Positions 22,969-31,986 of a stretch of 45,669 nt of DNA are shown here, in pieces. Position 1 is the stretch's first letter. Each line of letters begins with the position of its first letter. The DNA lies in contig NZ_LMVQ01000024.1 of assembly GCF_001545925.1 (NCBI RefSeq), positions 1 through 45,669 of the forward strand. Direction: 5' to 3'. Both the position numbers and the translations under genes were made by a program. The stretch is from Mycobacterium sp. NAZ190054. Its GTDB lineage: Bacteria > Actinomycetota > Actinomycetes > Mycobacteriales > Mycobacteriaceae. The notes beneath the pieces are model-generated. The model did not search any database. It worked only from the letters and a program-made list of their open reading frames with translations, and was not told where the DNA came from.

Positions 22969-24159
22969 ATGGGCAGCGGTGCCATCGGCGGCTCGGCCGC
23001 CGTCCTCGACGGCGTACGGGTACTCGACTATGGCCGTTTCATCGCCGCGCCCTGGTGCTCGGCCCTGCTGGCCGACATGGGCGCCGACGTGATCCGCGTG
23101 GAGAAGCGCGAGGGCGGGGAGGACCGCTGGGTCCAGTCGGTCACCGAGGGTGGTGAAGGCGGCACGTTCCTGCAGTGCAACCGCAACAAGCGCTCGCTCA
23201 CGCTCGACTCGACCAGCGACGAGGGCAGGGAGATCACCCGAAAGCTGGTGGCAGGCGCAGACATCGTGGTCGCCAACATGCCCGCGGCCGGGATGCGGGC
23301 CAGCGGCCTTGATTACGACACGCTGCGCGCGGTCAGGCCCGACATCATCCTGGCCAGTGCCACGGCCTACGGCGAGGGCGGTCCCTACAGTGACCGCATC
23401 GGATTCGACGGTGCGGGGCAGGTGATGTCGGGCGCTGTGTACCGGCAGGGGCTGCCCGAGCTGCCGATCCGGACCGTCGTGCCGTACGCGGATTTCGGCA
23501 CGGCGCTGACGCTGACCATCGGCGTGATGATGGCACTGTTCCACCGCGACCGCACCGGGGAGGGCCAGCTCGTCGAGGGCGCACTGCTTCCGACCGCGAT
23601 GATGCTGTCGAACGCGTTCCTCATCGAACGTGATCTGCTGGGTGCCGACAAGCCCCGCATGGGTAACCGGGGCACCTCGGTGGCCCCGTGCGACCTCTAC
23701 CGCACGCGCGACGACGGCTGGGTGCTGCTGCAGATCGCGGGCCCGCCGATGTTCAAGCGCTGGTGCCGGCTCGTCGGCCGGCCCGAGCTGTTCGACGACC
23801 CGCGCTTCGCCGACGACGACCTGCGGTGGCGCAACGGAGACGTGCTCAACGACATCATGGCGCAGTGGTGCGCCGACAAGACCAAGGCCGAGGTGCTCGA
23901 GAAGCTCGAGGATGCGAAACTGCCCGCCGCGCCGATGCATTCGACCCAGGAGGTGCTCGACAATCCGCATGTGCAGGCGATGGGGTTCCTGCAGCGGGTG
24001 CCGTTCCCCGGTGCCCCACGCGACGTGCCGATCATCGAGACCCCGTTCCGGTTGTCCGCCACGCCCGGTGAGATCCGCAGGCGCGCACCGCTGCGCGGCG
24101 AACACACCGACGAGATCCTCGGCGAGATCGGATACACCGAGCAGCAGGTCGCCCGGTGA
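22969..24159 (+). CDS. CaiB/BaiF family (class III) CoA-transferase
   Basis: A 396-residue protein starting with the family N-terminus (LDGVRVLDYGRFIAAPWCSALLADMGADVIRVEK). The DADIVVANM-like segment and YADFGTAL follow, with Asp175 in the position of the catalytic aspartate that forms the glutamyl/aspartyl-CoA anhydride. These enzymes move CoA between acids without ATP, or racemise 2-methylacyl-CoA (Mcr/AMACR branch). The length and GNRG region favour transferase over racemase, but both are possible. Its own promoter carries the 17-bp palindrome. Converges with the acyl-CoA synthetase operon. Confidence 0.88.
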   Translation: MGSGAIGGSAAVLDGVRVLDYGRFIAAPWCSALLADMGADVIRVEKREGGEDRWVQSVTEGGEGGTFLQCNRNKRSLTLDSTSDEGREITRKLVAGADIVVANMPAAGMRASGLDYDTLRAVRPDIILASATAYGEGGPYSDRIGFDGAGQVMSGAVYRQGLPELPIRTVVPYADFGTALTLTIGVMMALFHRDRTGEGQLVEGALLPTAMMLSNAFLIERDLLGADKPRMGNRGTSVAPCDLYRTRDDGWVLLQIAGPPMFKRWCRLVGRPELFDDPRFADDDLRWRNGDVLNDIMAQWCADKTKAEVLEKLEDAKLPAAPMHSTQEVLDNPHVQAMGFLQRVPFPGAPRDVPIIETPFRLSATPGEIRRRAPLRGEHTDEILGEIGYTEQQVAR

Positions 24160-24184
24160 CGCGAGCAGCGGGTGGTCTGACCCG

Positions 24185-25690
24185 TCACCGCTGTTCGAGC
24201 AGAGCGCGAAGCCGCGCCACGTCGACCTTGCCGGTGGCGCCGCGGGGCACGTCGTCCGCACTGTCGAGCAGCTTCCACACGGTCGGCACCTTGAAGCTGC
24301 TGAGGATCTCGCGCGCCGCCGACCGGAGGCCGTCGACGGTGTACTCGGGGGCGCACACCACCGCCGCGCCGACGCGATCACCGCCGGGCCCCGGCACCTT
24401 GGTCACGAACGCCATGCCGACCCCGTCGAGCCCGCGCAGCGCCTGCTCCACCTCCGACGGATACACGGTGGCACCACGGACCTTGAACATGTCGTCGGAA
24501 CGGCCGTGGTAGTACATGAAGCCGTCCGCGTCGAAGCGGCCGAGATCGCCTGTCGGGTACCAGCCGTCGGCGGTGAACACGTCCTCCCGGCCGCGGCGGC
24601 AGATGCCGCGCATCACGTGCGGGCCGCGGATCTGGATCATCCCGAGCGAACCCGCGGGCAACTCCCTGCCGGAATCGGTGTCGGCGATCCGGACCTGCAT
24701 TCCGTCGAACGGTCGCCCGCAGCTGCCCCACGCCGTCTCGGGCATGTCGGTGTCGGCCGGGTACCCGCAGTACGGACCGAACGACTCGGTCATGCCGAAC
24801 AATCTGGCGCGGGCGCCGGGTCGGGATCGTGACTGCGGCGGCAGCAGCGCGTCGAGGCTCCCGGGCCGCAGATCGGTCAGCTCGACACCGGATGCCGGCA
24901 GGTGACGCGCCAGCGCCTCCGCCTGGTCGGGCCACCCCCGAAACAGGGTGACCCGCTCGTCGGCCAGCATGCGCAGTGTCGAATCGGGTTGCGGCACCGG
25001 TTCGGTGATCAGCGTCGCGCCGGCGATCAGCGCGGAGAACAACCCGCCGCCGAGGCCGCCGATCCAGAAGAGCGGCATGGGCAGGTACAGGCGGGTGTCG
25101 GCGTCGATGCAGCGCGCGACCTGCCCGGCCCGCACCGCGCGGATCGCGTTGCCGTGCGAGTGGCGCACGCCCTTGGGCGCGCCGCTGCTTCCCGAGGTGA
25201 ACACGATCGTCAGCGGATCGGCGGGCCGCACACCCCGCGACATCGCCTCGGCCACCCCGGCCGCCGCCGGATGGCTCGGTAGCGCGAACACCTGCGCGGG
25301 GGTGCGCACGGTGCGCAGTGCCGGCGGTGCGGCCAGGTCGTCGAGGTAGCGATGCCCCCGGAACTCCTCGACGGCGATCAGGTGCTGCACCGACGCGGTC
25401 TGCAACTGCGCCGACAGTTCCCGGGCGGTGAGCAAAGTGCTCAGCGGAACCACCACCACGCCGATCCGCATCAGCGCCAACCCGATTCGTGCCCATGCCA
25501 CGCCGTTGGGCATCAGCAGCCCGACCCGTGACCCCATGCCGATGCCGGCGGCGACGAACGCGGCGGCGAGCTCGAGTGTCGTGCTGTCGAGGTCGGCGTA
25601 GGACGCCCGCTCCGCGGGGTCGACGATCGCGTCCTTGCCCCCGTGCCGGGCCGCCTGTTCGCGGAGCAGCGCGTCGACGGTGTCAGTCAT
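24185..25690 (-). CDS. Acyl-CoA synthetase (FadD/AMP-binding)
   Basis: A 501-residue adenylating enzyme. Core motifs are present: A3 TSGSSGAPKG at 165-174, GMTESFGPYCG (A5), WYPTGDLGRFD (A7), and A10 GATGKVDVARL with catalytic Lys488. It activates a carboxylic acid through an acyl-AMP to the CoA thioester. Last gene of a six-gene overlapping operon, and its ATG overlaps the stop of the frameshifted synthetase by four bases. The substrate is unknown; the short length without the FadD insert argues against very-long-chain fatty acids. Confidence 0.88.
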   Translation of the reverse strand: MTDTVDALLREQAARHGGKDAIVDPAERASYADLDSTTLELAAAFVAAGIGMGSRVGLLMPNGVAWARIGLALMRIGVVVVPLSTLLTARELSAQLQTASVQHLIAVEEFRGHRYLDDLAAPPALRTVRTPAQVFALPSHPAAAGVAEAMSRGVRPADPLTIVFTSGSSGAPKGVRHSHGNAIRAVRAGQVARCIDADTRLYLPMPLFWIGGLGGGLFSALIAGATLITEPVPQPDSTLRMLADERVTLFRGWPDQAEALARHLPASGVELTDLRPGSLDALLPPQSRSRPGARARLFGMTESFGPYCGYPADTDMPETAWGSCGRPFDGMQVRIADTDSGRELPAGSLGMIQIRGPHVMRGICRRGREDVFTADGWYPTGDLGRFDADGFMYYHGRSDDMFKVRGATVYPSEVEQALRGLDGVGMAFVTKVPGPGGDRVGAAVVCAPEYTVDGLRSAAREILSSFKVPTVWKLLDSADDVPRGATGKVDVARLRALLEQR

Positions 25691-27230
25691 TCGAACAGCC
25701 CCCGCAGCGCCGGGAGGTCGACCTTCCCGCTGGACAACACCGGGATGTCGGCGTGCCTGACGGCGATCATCCGCCGGGGGATCTTGTACGCCGACAGTCG
25801 CGTACGCAGTGCGCTGCGCAGGCCCTGCAGGTCGATCGGCGCGTCGCCGTCGGTCGCGATCACGGCGGCGACGACCTCGCCACGGTCGGCGTCGGGGAGT
25901 CCGACGACGTGCACTGCGGTGTCCGTCCGCCCGATCACCGCGGTGATCGCCTTCTCCACCTCGGCGGGGGCGACGTTGGCGCCGGCGGTCTTGATCATCG
26001 CACCGGCGCGGCCGATGAAGTAGAAGACGCCGTCCCCGTCGCGGCGCACGAGGTCTCCGGTGTCGAACCAGCCGTCGTCGTCGAAGCATTCCTCCCGGGG
26101 GCGACCGTGGTACCCCTGCATCAGGAACCGTCCGCGCAGCAGCAGCCTGCCGATACCGTCCACTCCGGCGTCGCGACCCGTGTCGGGATCCACGACACGG
26201 GCCTCGAAACCGGGTGCCAGGAAACCGAAGGAGCCCCGGCGGTGTTCCGGCTGGTCGGTGTCGTCGCCGCTGAGCAGCACGACGCTGCCCGCCTCGGTCA
26301 TTCCGAGCATGTTGTGCCGCAGTTCGGGATCGGCCGGCCGCGCCTCGGCCGCCATGACGGGGTAGAGGTTGCCGCGGCGCATCGACGACAGGTCGCGGCC
26401 GGCGAAGCTGGGATGACGGGTCAGGTGCGCGATACCGGCGACGAAACCGTTGGTGACGGTGGGCTTCTCCGCCTCGAGGAGGTCGAGGGTGGTTGCGGCG
26501 TCAGCGGCGTTCGAGCAGATCAGCGTGGCACCGGCGACCAGCGTGGCGAGCAGACCGAATGCGAACCCGCCGATCCAGAAGAACGGCGAGTTGCAGAACA
26601 GCCGATCGTCGGCGGTCAGCCCACGAATCCCGTTCAGGCTGTGCTGATGTCCCAGCAGTGCCCCGTGGGTGTGCACCACACCTTTGGGTTCACTCGTCGA
26701 TCCGGAGGTGTAGATGATCGCGATCGGGTCGCAGGCGTCGACATCGTCCTCCAGGGCGCGGATCGGCGCGTCGTCGACCGGCCCGGTCCCCAGCTCGTCG
26801 TCGAACACGACGTGGCGCAGTACCGGCGTGGTGGCACTGAAGACCGCGGTGTCCCGCAGGGTGCGCCGACGGCCGCGGTGAGCGCCGCCACGTAGTCGTG
26901 GGACCGGAAGCCGCGGGCCGCCAACAGCACCCCGACATCGCTGTCGACCAGTTGCCGGCGCAGCTCGGGGGCGGTGCTGAACGTCGAGAACGGGACCACC
27001 ACTGCGCCGATCCGCGTCGCGGCCAGCATCGCGACGACGAACTCGGCGCCGTTGGGATACAGCAGCCCGACGTGGGTGCCCTTGCCGGCGCCGAGCCCGA
27101 CGAGCCGCTGGGCCACCACGGCCGACCTCTCGGCCGCCTCGGCGTAGGCCAACCGGGTGTGGTCACAGATCAGCAGTGGCTTGCCGGCCCATCGGCGTTG
27201 CCGGTGAGGCACTTCCGCGACGGTGTTCAC
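25687..27230 (-). pseudogene. Acyl-CoA synthetase (FadD) interrupted by a frameshift
   Basis: The N-terminal third is read from a GTG at 27230, which overlaps the upstream stop as GTGA. It runs through AYAEAAERSAVVAQRLVGLG and YPNGAEFVVAMLAATRIGAV as far as FRSHDYVAALTAAVG. Homology then continues in a different frame (RTLRDTAVFSATTPVLRHVV), with A3 TSGSTSEPKG, GMTEAG, WFDTGDLVRRDGDG and A10 SSGKVDL. The switch lies within about 26860-26872. The downstream piece has a possible GTG start at 26808 but would lack the whole N-terminal subdomain. This is either a real disabling mutation or a sequence error; no homopolymer sits at the switch. Confidence 0.85.
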
Positions 27231-28669
27231 GGCCGGGTGAAGTGGGAGCGGACGGCGGTCAGGTCGGGTTTGCCCGACGGGGTGCGGGGGATGGCGTCGG
27301 TGATCATCAGCTCGCTCGGCATCTCGTAGCGTGCCAGGCGGCTCTGCAGGTGGGCCAGCAGCTCGCCGGGGTCGGCGCTGACGCCGGGGCGCAGTTCGAC
27401 CAGCGCGACCGGGGTTTCGCCGAGCCGCGGATCCGGCAGGCCGACCACCGCGGCCCCGGCCACCGCGGGATGTCCCTCCAGCGCGGTCCTGACGTCGTCG
27501 GGGATCACTTTGAAGCCGCCCCGGATGATCGCCTGGTCGGCACGCCCGAGGATCCACACGAAGCCGTCTTCGTCGATGCGGGCCAGATCGGTGGTCCGCA
27601 TCCACTCGGTCTGTCCCCGCATCTGGGCCGGGATGACCTCCAGCAGACCCGGCTGCCCGGGCGGCACCGGTGCGCCGTCGTCGTCGACGACGCGCAGCTG
27701 TGCGCCCGGATCGGCCCTACCGACGCTGCCGCGTTTGTCCCGCCAGAACATCCGGTGGTCCTGCAGCGTCCAGCCCGCCACGCCGCCGCCGAATTCCGTT
27801 GCGGCGTAGGAGGTCAGCACCGGGATTCCGAACTTCTCGGTGAACGCATCCGCGTCATCGGCCGACAGCGGCGCGGTCCCGGACGTCACGACGCGGATGC
27901 CGGCGAGATCCTCCCGGGTCAGGTCGGAGTGCAGCACCATCCGCAGTGCCGCGGGCACCAGCGACACGGCGCGGGGCCGATGCGCGCGCACGGCGTCGGC
28001 CCACTGCTTCAGGTCGAACTTCGGCAACAGCACGAACGGCCGCGCCTCGGCCACGCACAGCAACACCCGGTACACCCCGCCGACGTGAACCAGGGGCGAG
28101 TTCACGATCGCGACGCCGCTGCGCACCTCGGTCGGGGCGCCCGCGTCGTCGTCGGGACCCATCACGCTGCGGGCCAGCATGTCGTAGGTGAGGTCGACCC
28201 GCTTCGGCGGGCCGGTGGTGCCGCTGGTCAGCATCCACACCGCCACGCCCGGTCGGCCTGCATCGTCGGGAACGCTGCCGAGCCGCACCGCCGGCGGCTT
28301 CTCGAATCCGTCGACGGCCACCGTCGTCGCCGTCGTGTCCGGGGCGAGCGCCGCCAGGTCTTCGGAGCACCCGATGAGCGTCGACAACCGGAGTGCCCGG
28401 ATGTCCGCCCTGGTGCGGTCGTCGCCCCGGGACGGGTTGATGGCCACGACGGTGCCGCCGCCGGCCAGCACGCCGAGCAGGGCGGCGACGTGCGCAGGCC
28501 GGTTGCGCAGCATGATCCCGGCGCGTCCGGTGCCGACCAGGTCGCCGATGTGGCGGGCGACCGTGCCGATCTGTGCCCAGGTGTACCAGTGGCCGTCGAA
28601 CTGGACGGCCCGCGCCGACGGCTCCAGGTCGAGGACGTCGGTGATCCGCTGCGAAAGCCGGTGGCGCAT
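27227..28669 (-). CDS. Acyl-CoA synthetase (FadD/AMP-binding) with a changed A3 motif
   Basis: A 480-residue AMP-binding enzyme. Its A3 loop reads TSGTTGPPKR (148-157), with Arg instead of the near-invariant Gly after Lys. SYAATEFGGG (A5), RTTDLARIDEDG (A7) and A10 PSGKPDL with Lys467 are otherwise normal. The N-terminal domain is short. It activates an unidentified acid as a CoA thioester. The start overlaps the upstream crotonase stop as TGATG, and its own stop overlaps the frameshifted synthetase start, so translation is tightly coupled along the operon. Confidence 0.87.
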   Translation of the reverse strand: MRHRLSQRITDVLDLEPSARAVQFDGHWYTWAQIGTVARHIGDLVGTGRAGIMLRNRPAHVAALLGVLAGGGTVVAINPSRGDDRTRADIRALRLSTLIGCSEDLAALAPDTTATTVAVDGFEKPPAVRLGSVPDDAGRPGVAVWMLTSGTTGPPKRVDLTYDMLARSVMGPDDDAGAPTEVRSGVAIVNSPLVHVGGVYRVLLCVAEARPFVLLPKFDLKQWADAVRAHRPRAVSLVPAALRMVLHSDLTREDLAGIRVVTSGTAPLSADDADAFTEKFGIPVLTSYAATEFGGGVAGWTLQDHRMFWRDKRGSVGRADPGAQLRVVDDDGAPVPPGQPGLLEVIPAQMRGQTEWMRTTDLARIDEDGFVWILGRADQAIIRGGFKVIPDDVRTALEGHPAVAGAAVVGLPDPRLGETPVALVELRPGVSADPGELLAHLQSRLARYEMPSELMITDAIPRTPSGKPDLTAVRSHFTRP

Positions 28670-29448
28670 CACCGGATCCGCGGCGGGCTCTTCGGGACGG
28701 GGCGTTCGGCGAGCTCGGCCTTGGCGATCGGGTTGCCGAGCCGGGTGTAGATCAGGCCCTGGTCCATCGCGGCGCGGTAGGGCTTGTCCAGTGACTCCCA
28801 GATGGCCTTCACCGTGCCCTGGGTGGCGGTTGGTGGCTTGGCGGCGATCGTCGCGGCGATCTCGTGCGCCCGGCCCCACAACTCGGCCTCGTCGACCACC
28901 TCGGTGACCAGTCCGATCCGCAGCGCGGTCTGCGCGCCGACGCGTTCGTCGTTGCCCATCAACGCCATCCGCAGCGTGTCCCCGAGACCGACGCGCCGCA
29001 TCAGGCCGACCGGCTCGAGCGCGGACACCAGCCCCGCGCTCACGTGCGAGTCGAAGAACGTCGCACCCTGTGCGCAGATCACGATGTCGGCCTCGTTGAC
29101 GAAGTACAACGCCCCGGCGGTGCACATGCCCTGCACGGCGCACACCACAGGCTTCCACATCTTCTGCCATTTCGGGCTCAGCAGTTCGCCGGGATCCTCG
29201 TGATTCCACACGATTTCGGGCTGACCGTACCGGGACTTGACGTCCAGCCCGGCGCTGAAGGCCCGCTCACCCGCGGCGCGCAGCACCACCGCGTTGATGC
29301 CCTCGTCGGCCTTGACCAGCCGCCAGACGTCCCGCATCTCCTCGCACATCGGGCGGTTGAACGAGTTCAGCGCCTCGGGCCGGTTCAGGGTGACCGTCGC
29401 GACGCGGGCGACGTGGTCGAGGTCGAGCAGGACCGTCTCGAAGGTCAT
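28669..29448 (-). CDS. Crotonase/enoyl-CoA hydratase-like protein lacking both hydratase glutamates
   Basis: A 259-residue crotonase-fold protein: VTLNRPEALNSFN near the start, oxyanion loop RAFSAGLDVK, then CTAGALYFVNEADIVI and TFFDSHVSAGL. The two Glu residues that hydrate enoyl-CoA in classical ECH are replaced by Tyr and His. The His-containing FFDSHVS motif is shared with the neighbouring crotonase, so the two may form a subfamily with another reaction (hydrolase, isomerase or lyase). Start overlaps the upstream gene by four bases. Confidence 0.85.
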   Translation of the reverse strand: MTFETVLLDLDHVARVATVTLNRPEALNSFNRPMCEEMRDVWRLVKADEGINAVVLRAAGERAFSAGLDVKSRYGQPEIVWNHEDPGELLSPKWQKMWKPVVCAVQGMCTAGALYFVNEADIVICAQGATFFDSHVSAGLVSALEPVGLMRRVGLGDTLRMALMGNDERVGAQTALRIGLVTEVVDEAELWGRAHEIAATIAAKPPTATQGTVKAIWESLDKPYRAAMDQGLIYTRLGNPIAKAELAERPVPKSPPRIR

Positions 29449-30257
29449 CGGCACTGCCAGTTCGGGGTGCGCTTCTCGACGAAGGCCAGCGGTCCCTCCT
29501 GGGCGTCCTCGGTGCGCACCACCCGTTCGCGGAACGTCTCGGCGAGGATTTCGCCTTCGAGCAGCGGCAGATCGAGGGTCTTGTGGATGGCCAATCGGGT
29601 ACCGCGCACGGCCAGGGGTGCGTTGGAGTTGACGATGTCGGCGATCTCGTGGGCCCGCTCGAGGAGCTTGTCGTGCGGCACCACCTCGGTCACCATCCCG
29701 AGCTCGTAGGCGCGTTCGGCGCTCATCCGTTCGTGCTTGCCCGTCAACGCCATCCGCAGCGCGACCGACCGCGGCAGGGCGCGGGCCAGCCGCACCATCT
29801 CGCGGGCGGCGACCAGGCCGATGCTGACGTGGGGGTCGAAGAAGGTCGCCCTGTCGGAGGCGATCACGATGTCCCCGGTGGTGACCCAGTCCAGGCCGGC
29901 GCCGCAGCAGATGCCGTTGACGGCGGCCAGCACCGGTTTGGCCATCCTGCGGAACGGGGGAGTGCCTTCCTGCGGCGCCTCCCACTGGTCGTAGGTCGAC
30001 AGGTAGGGCCGCTCGTAGATCACCCTGCCGTCCTCGGGGATCTCCTTGACGTCCGCGCCGGTGCAGAACGCCCGCCCGGTCCCGGTGACGATCATCAGCC
30101 AGATGTCGTCGTCGTTCTCGGCCTCGTCGTAGGCGGCCCGCAGTTCGGAGATCATGTGCGGCGACAGCGCGTTGAGCGCTTCCGGCCGGTTCAGCGTGAT
30201 GGTGGCCTTGTGCCCGTCGACGTCGTAGCCGATGGTGTCGTAGCTGTGGGAACTCAC
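29445..30257 (-). CDS. Crotonase/enoyl-CoA hydratase-like protein with non-standard active site
   Basis: A 270-residue crotonase from a GTG start. ATITLNRPEALNALS and the oxyanion loop RAFCTGADVKE are normal. In the catalytic strand the first Glu is Asp (CCGAGLDWVTTGD), and the second is replaced by a His-containing FFDPHVSIGLV. It resembles the next gene in these positions. The reaction is probably not simple hydration. It is 13 bases after the first gene of the operon and overlaps the following one by four bases, so the three crotonases are made together. Confidence 0.86.
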   Translation of the reverse strand: MSSHSYDTIGYDVDGHKATITLNRPEALNALSPHMISELRAAYDEAENDDDIWLMIVTGTGRAFCTGADVKEIPEDGRVIYERPYLSTYDQWEAPQEGTPPFRRMAKPVLAAVNGICCGAGLDWVTTGDIVIASDRATFFDPHVSIGLVAAREMVRLARALPRSVALRMALTGKHERMSAERAYELGMVTEVVPHDKLLERAHEIADIVNSNAPLAVRGTRLAIHKTLDLPLLEGEILAETFRERVVRTEDAQEGPLAFVEKRTPNWQCR

Positions 30258-30270
30258 GTGCCTTCTTTCC

Positions 30271-31071
30271 TCATCTGCCCTTGAAATCGGGGGCGCGGCG
30301 GGCCCGGAACGCGGCCAGCCCCTCCTTGAAATCCGTTGTCCGGCAGGCCAGTTCCAAGCTCGCCAACTCGTGGGCCATCGACTGGGGCAGGGTCGCGTGC
30401 AGCCCGTAGCCGATCGCCTGCTTGGCCAGTCCGATCGCGACGGTCGGCCCGGCCGCCAGTCTGGTCACCAACTCGTCGGCGGCCGCGTCGATCGCGTCGG
30501 CCGGTACGGCCTGATGGATCAGTCCCCAGTCCGCCGCTTCGGCGCCGGTCACCTTCTCGCCGAGCAGCAGCATGCGCCGGGCGCGCGCCACCCCGGCCAG
30601 GCGGGGGAGCAGCCACGTGGAGCCGGAATCGGGGCTGAACCCGCGGTCGATGAACGGCTCCCACAGGTTCGCCTCCGGGGTGGCCAGGGTGAAATCCGCG
30701 GCGAGCGCGAGGTTGGCGCCGAGTCCGACCGCCCAGCCGCGCACCGTGCAGATGACCGGCAGCTGGATCGTCGCGATCAGTTCGACCACCCGGTTGGCGG
30801 CGTGCGGGACGCGCCGGACGAGGTTGCCGGGCCTGGGTTTGCGGTCGCTGCTGTTGGTGGCCACCCAGTCGGCGCCGGAGCAGAAGTCGTCACCGGCACC
30901 GCTGAGGTGGATCGCGCGCAGCGAATCGTCCGACGCGGCGCTGGTCAGGGTGCCTATGAGGTCGTCGATCATCCGGTGGCTCAACGAGTTCCGCCGTTGC
31001 GGGCGATCCAAGGTGATCCGCAGGACGGCGTCGTCCCGATCGGTTCGCACCGCGCCGGCGTCGTCGTGCAC
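30271..31071 (-). CDS. Crotonase/enoyl-CoA isomerase-like protein, first gene of the operon
   Basis: A 266-residue crotonase from a GTG start with AAAGGA upstream. RITLDRPQRRNSLS, the oxyanion loop DDFCSGADW and GWAVGLGANLALAAD are present. Both hydratase Glu positions are replaced, but GFSPDSGSTWLLPRLAG has an Asp at the place used by PaaG/isomerase-type members, so a double-bond isomerase is the better guess. It heads the operon running to 24185 and is divergent from the GntR gene, whose product is the likely regulator. Confidence 0.86.
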   Translation of the reverse strand: MHDDAGAVRTDRDDAVLRITLDRPQRRNSLSHRMIDDLIGTLTSAASDDSLRAIHLSGAGDDFCSGADWVATNSSDRKPRPGNLVRRVPHAANRVVELIATIQLPVICTVRGWAVGLGANLALAADFTLATPEANLWEPFIDRGFSPDSGSTWLLPRLAGVARARRMLLLGEKVTGAEAADWGLIHQAVPADAIDAAADELVTRLAAGPTVAIGLAKQAIGYGLHATLPQSMAHELASLELACRTTDFKEGLAAFRARRAPDFKGR

Positions 31072-31102
31072 CAGGCACCGTCCTTTCGGGCACTGCGGAC
31101 AG

Positions 31103-31118
31103 GGCTATACAGATAGCC
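31103..31118. promoter_or_regulatory. Palindrome in the GntR/crotonase divergent promoter
   Basis: GGCTAT-acag-ATAGCC is a perfect 16-base dyad in the 110-base region between the crotonase operon and the GntR gene. A second TACAG follows at 31120-31124, and its reverse complement CTGTA occurs at 31145-31149. This is the expected place for the GntR operator. Confidence 0.5.
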
Positions 31119-31181
31119 ATACAGTTGGCACTACGATTACTATCCTGTACAACTTAGCAAGGAAAGGCCGTCGAGGGAACA

Positions 31182-31958
31182 GTGCCGGCACAGCGCATTC
31201 GTCAGCCGCGGGTCGCAGAGCTCGTGGCGTCCCGGCTGCGCGAGGACATCCTGACCGGACGCCTCCGGGAAGGGGATGTACTGCCTTCGCAGGAAACCCT
31301 TTTCGCCGAGTTCGGGGTGAGTCCGCCGGCGGTGCGCGAGGCGATCCACATCCTGGAGTCCGACGGCCTGATCTCGGTGCGGCGCGGCAACATCGGGGGC
31401 GCGGTGGTGCACCTGCCCTCGGCCGAACGCACGGCGCAGATGATCGGGATGGTGCTGCAGACGCGGTCGGCGACCCCGGCCGACGTCAGCGAGGCGCTGC
31501 TGCATCTGGAACCGGTGTGCGCCGGGATGTGCGCGGCGCGCGAGGACCGGCTGACCGAGGTGGTGCCGCACCTGCGGGCGGCGATCGATGCGCAGGTCGA
31601 ACAGCTCGACACCCCGTCGCGCTACGTCCCCGACGCGCGCCGGTTCCACGAGGCGATCGTGTCCCGGTGCGGCAACGAGCCGATGATCCTGCTGATCGGG
31701 TCGCTCGAGGTCATCTGGTCGGCCCACGAGTCCTCGGTGTGGAGCGACGAGTACCACCCCGACGATCTGATGCGGCCGAGGACGATGCGGGCCGCACTGC
31801 GCGACCACCACCGTATCGTCGAGGCCATCGCCGACGGAAACGCCACGCGTGCAATGCGATTGGCGCACGACCACCTCGCCGCCGCGCGCCGCAACACCCT
31901 GTCCGCGGGCTCGGACAGAACCATCGAAGCCAAGCTGATCACCAACCACGATCGTTGA
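31182..31958 (+). CDS. GntR family regulator (FadR/FCD subfamily)
   Basis: A 258-residue regulator from a GTG start. The N-terminal winged helix (about 10-78) has the GntR pattern VASRLREDILTGRLREGDVLPS, then VSPPAVREAIHILESDGLISVRRG. The C-terminal all-helical domain is FCD type, with the metal-ligand pattern D..RRFHEAIV and later RDHHRIVEAIADGNATRA-MRLAHDHL. FCD regulators respond to acyl-CoA or organic acids. Flanked by the divergent crotonase/FadD operon and followed after 28 bases by another crotonase, it is the likely local controller. Confidence 0.9.
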   Translation: MPAQRIRQPRVAELVASRLREDILTGRLREGDVLPSQETLFAEFGVSPPAVREAIHILESDGLISVRRGNIGGAVVHLPSAERTAQMIGMVLQTRSATPADVSEALLHLEPVCAGMCAAREDRLTEVVPHLRAAIDAQVEQLDTPSRYVPDARRFHEAIVSRCGNEPMILLIGSLEVIWSAHESSVWSDEYHPDDLMRPRTMRAALRDHHRIVEAIADGNATRAMRLAHDHLAAARRNTLSAGSDRTIEAKLITNHDR

Positions 31959-31986
31959 CACCCCCGGCAACCGACAGGAAAGCGCC

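Noticed and set aside
26634..26859. Reading through the N-terminal frame of the broken FadD as a separate protein
   Set aside because: After the frame switch the translation becomes Ser/Arg/Pro-rich without AMP-binding motifs; homology clearly moves to the other frame.
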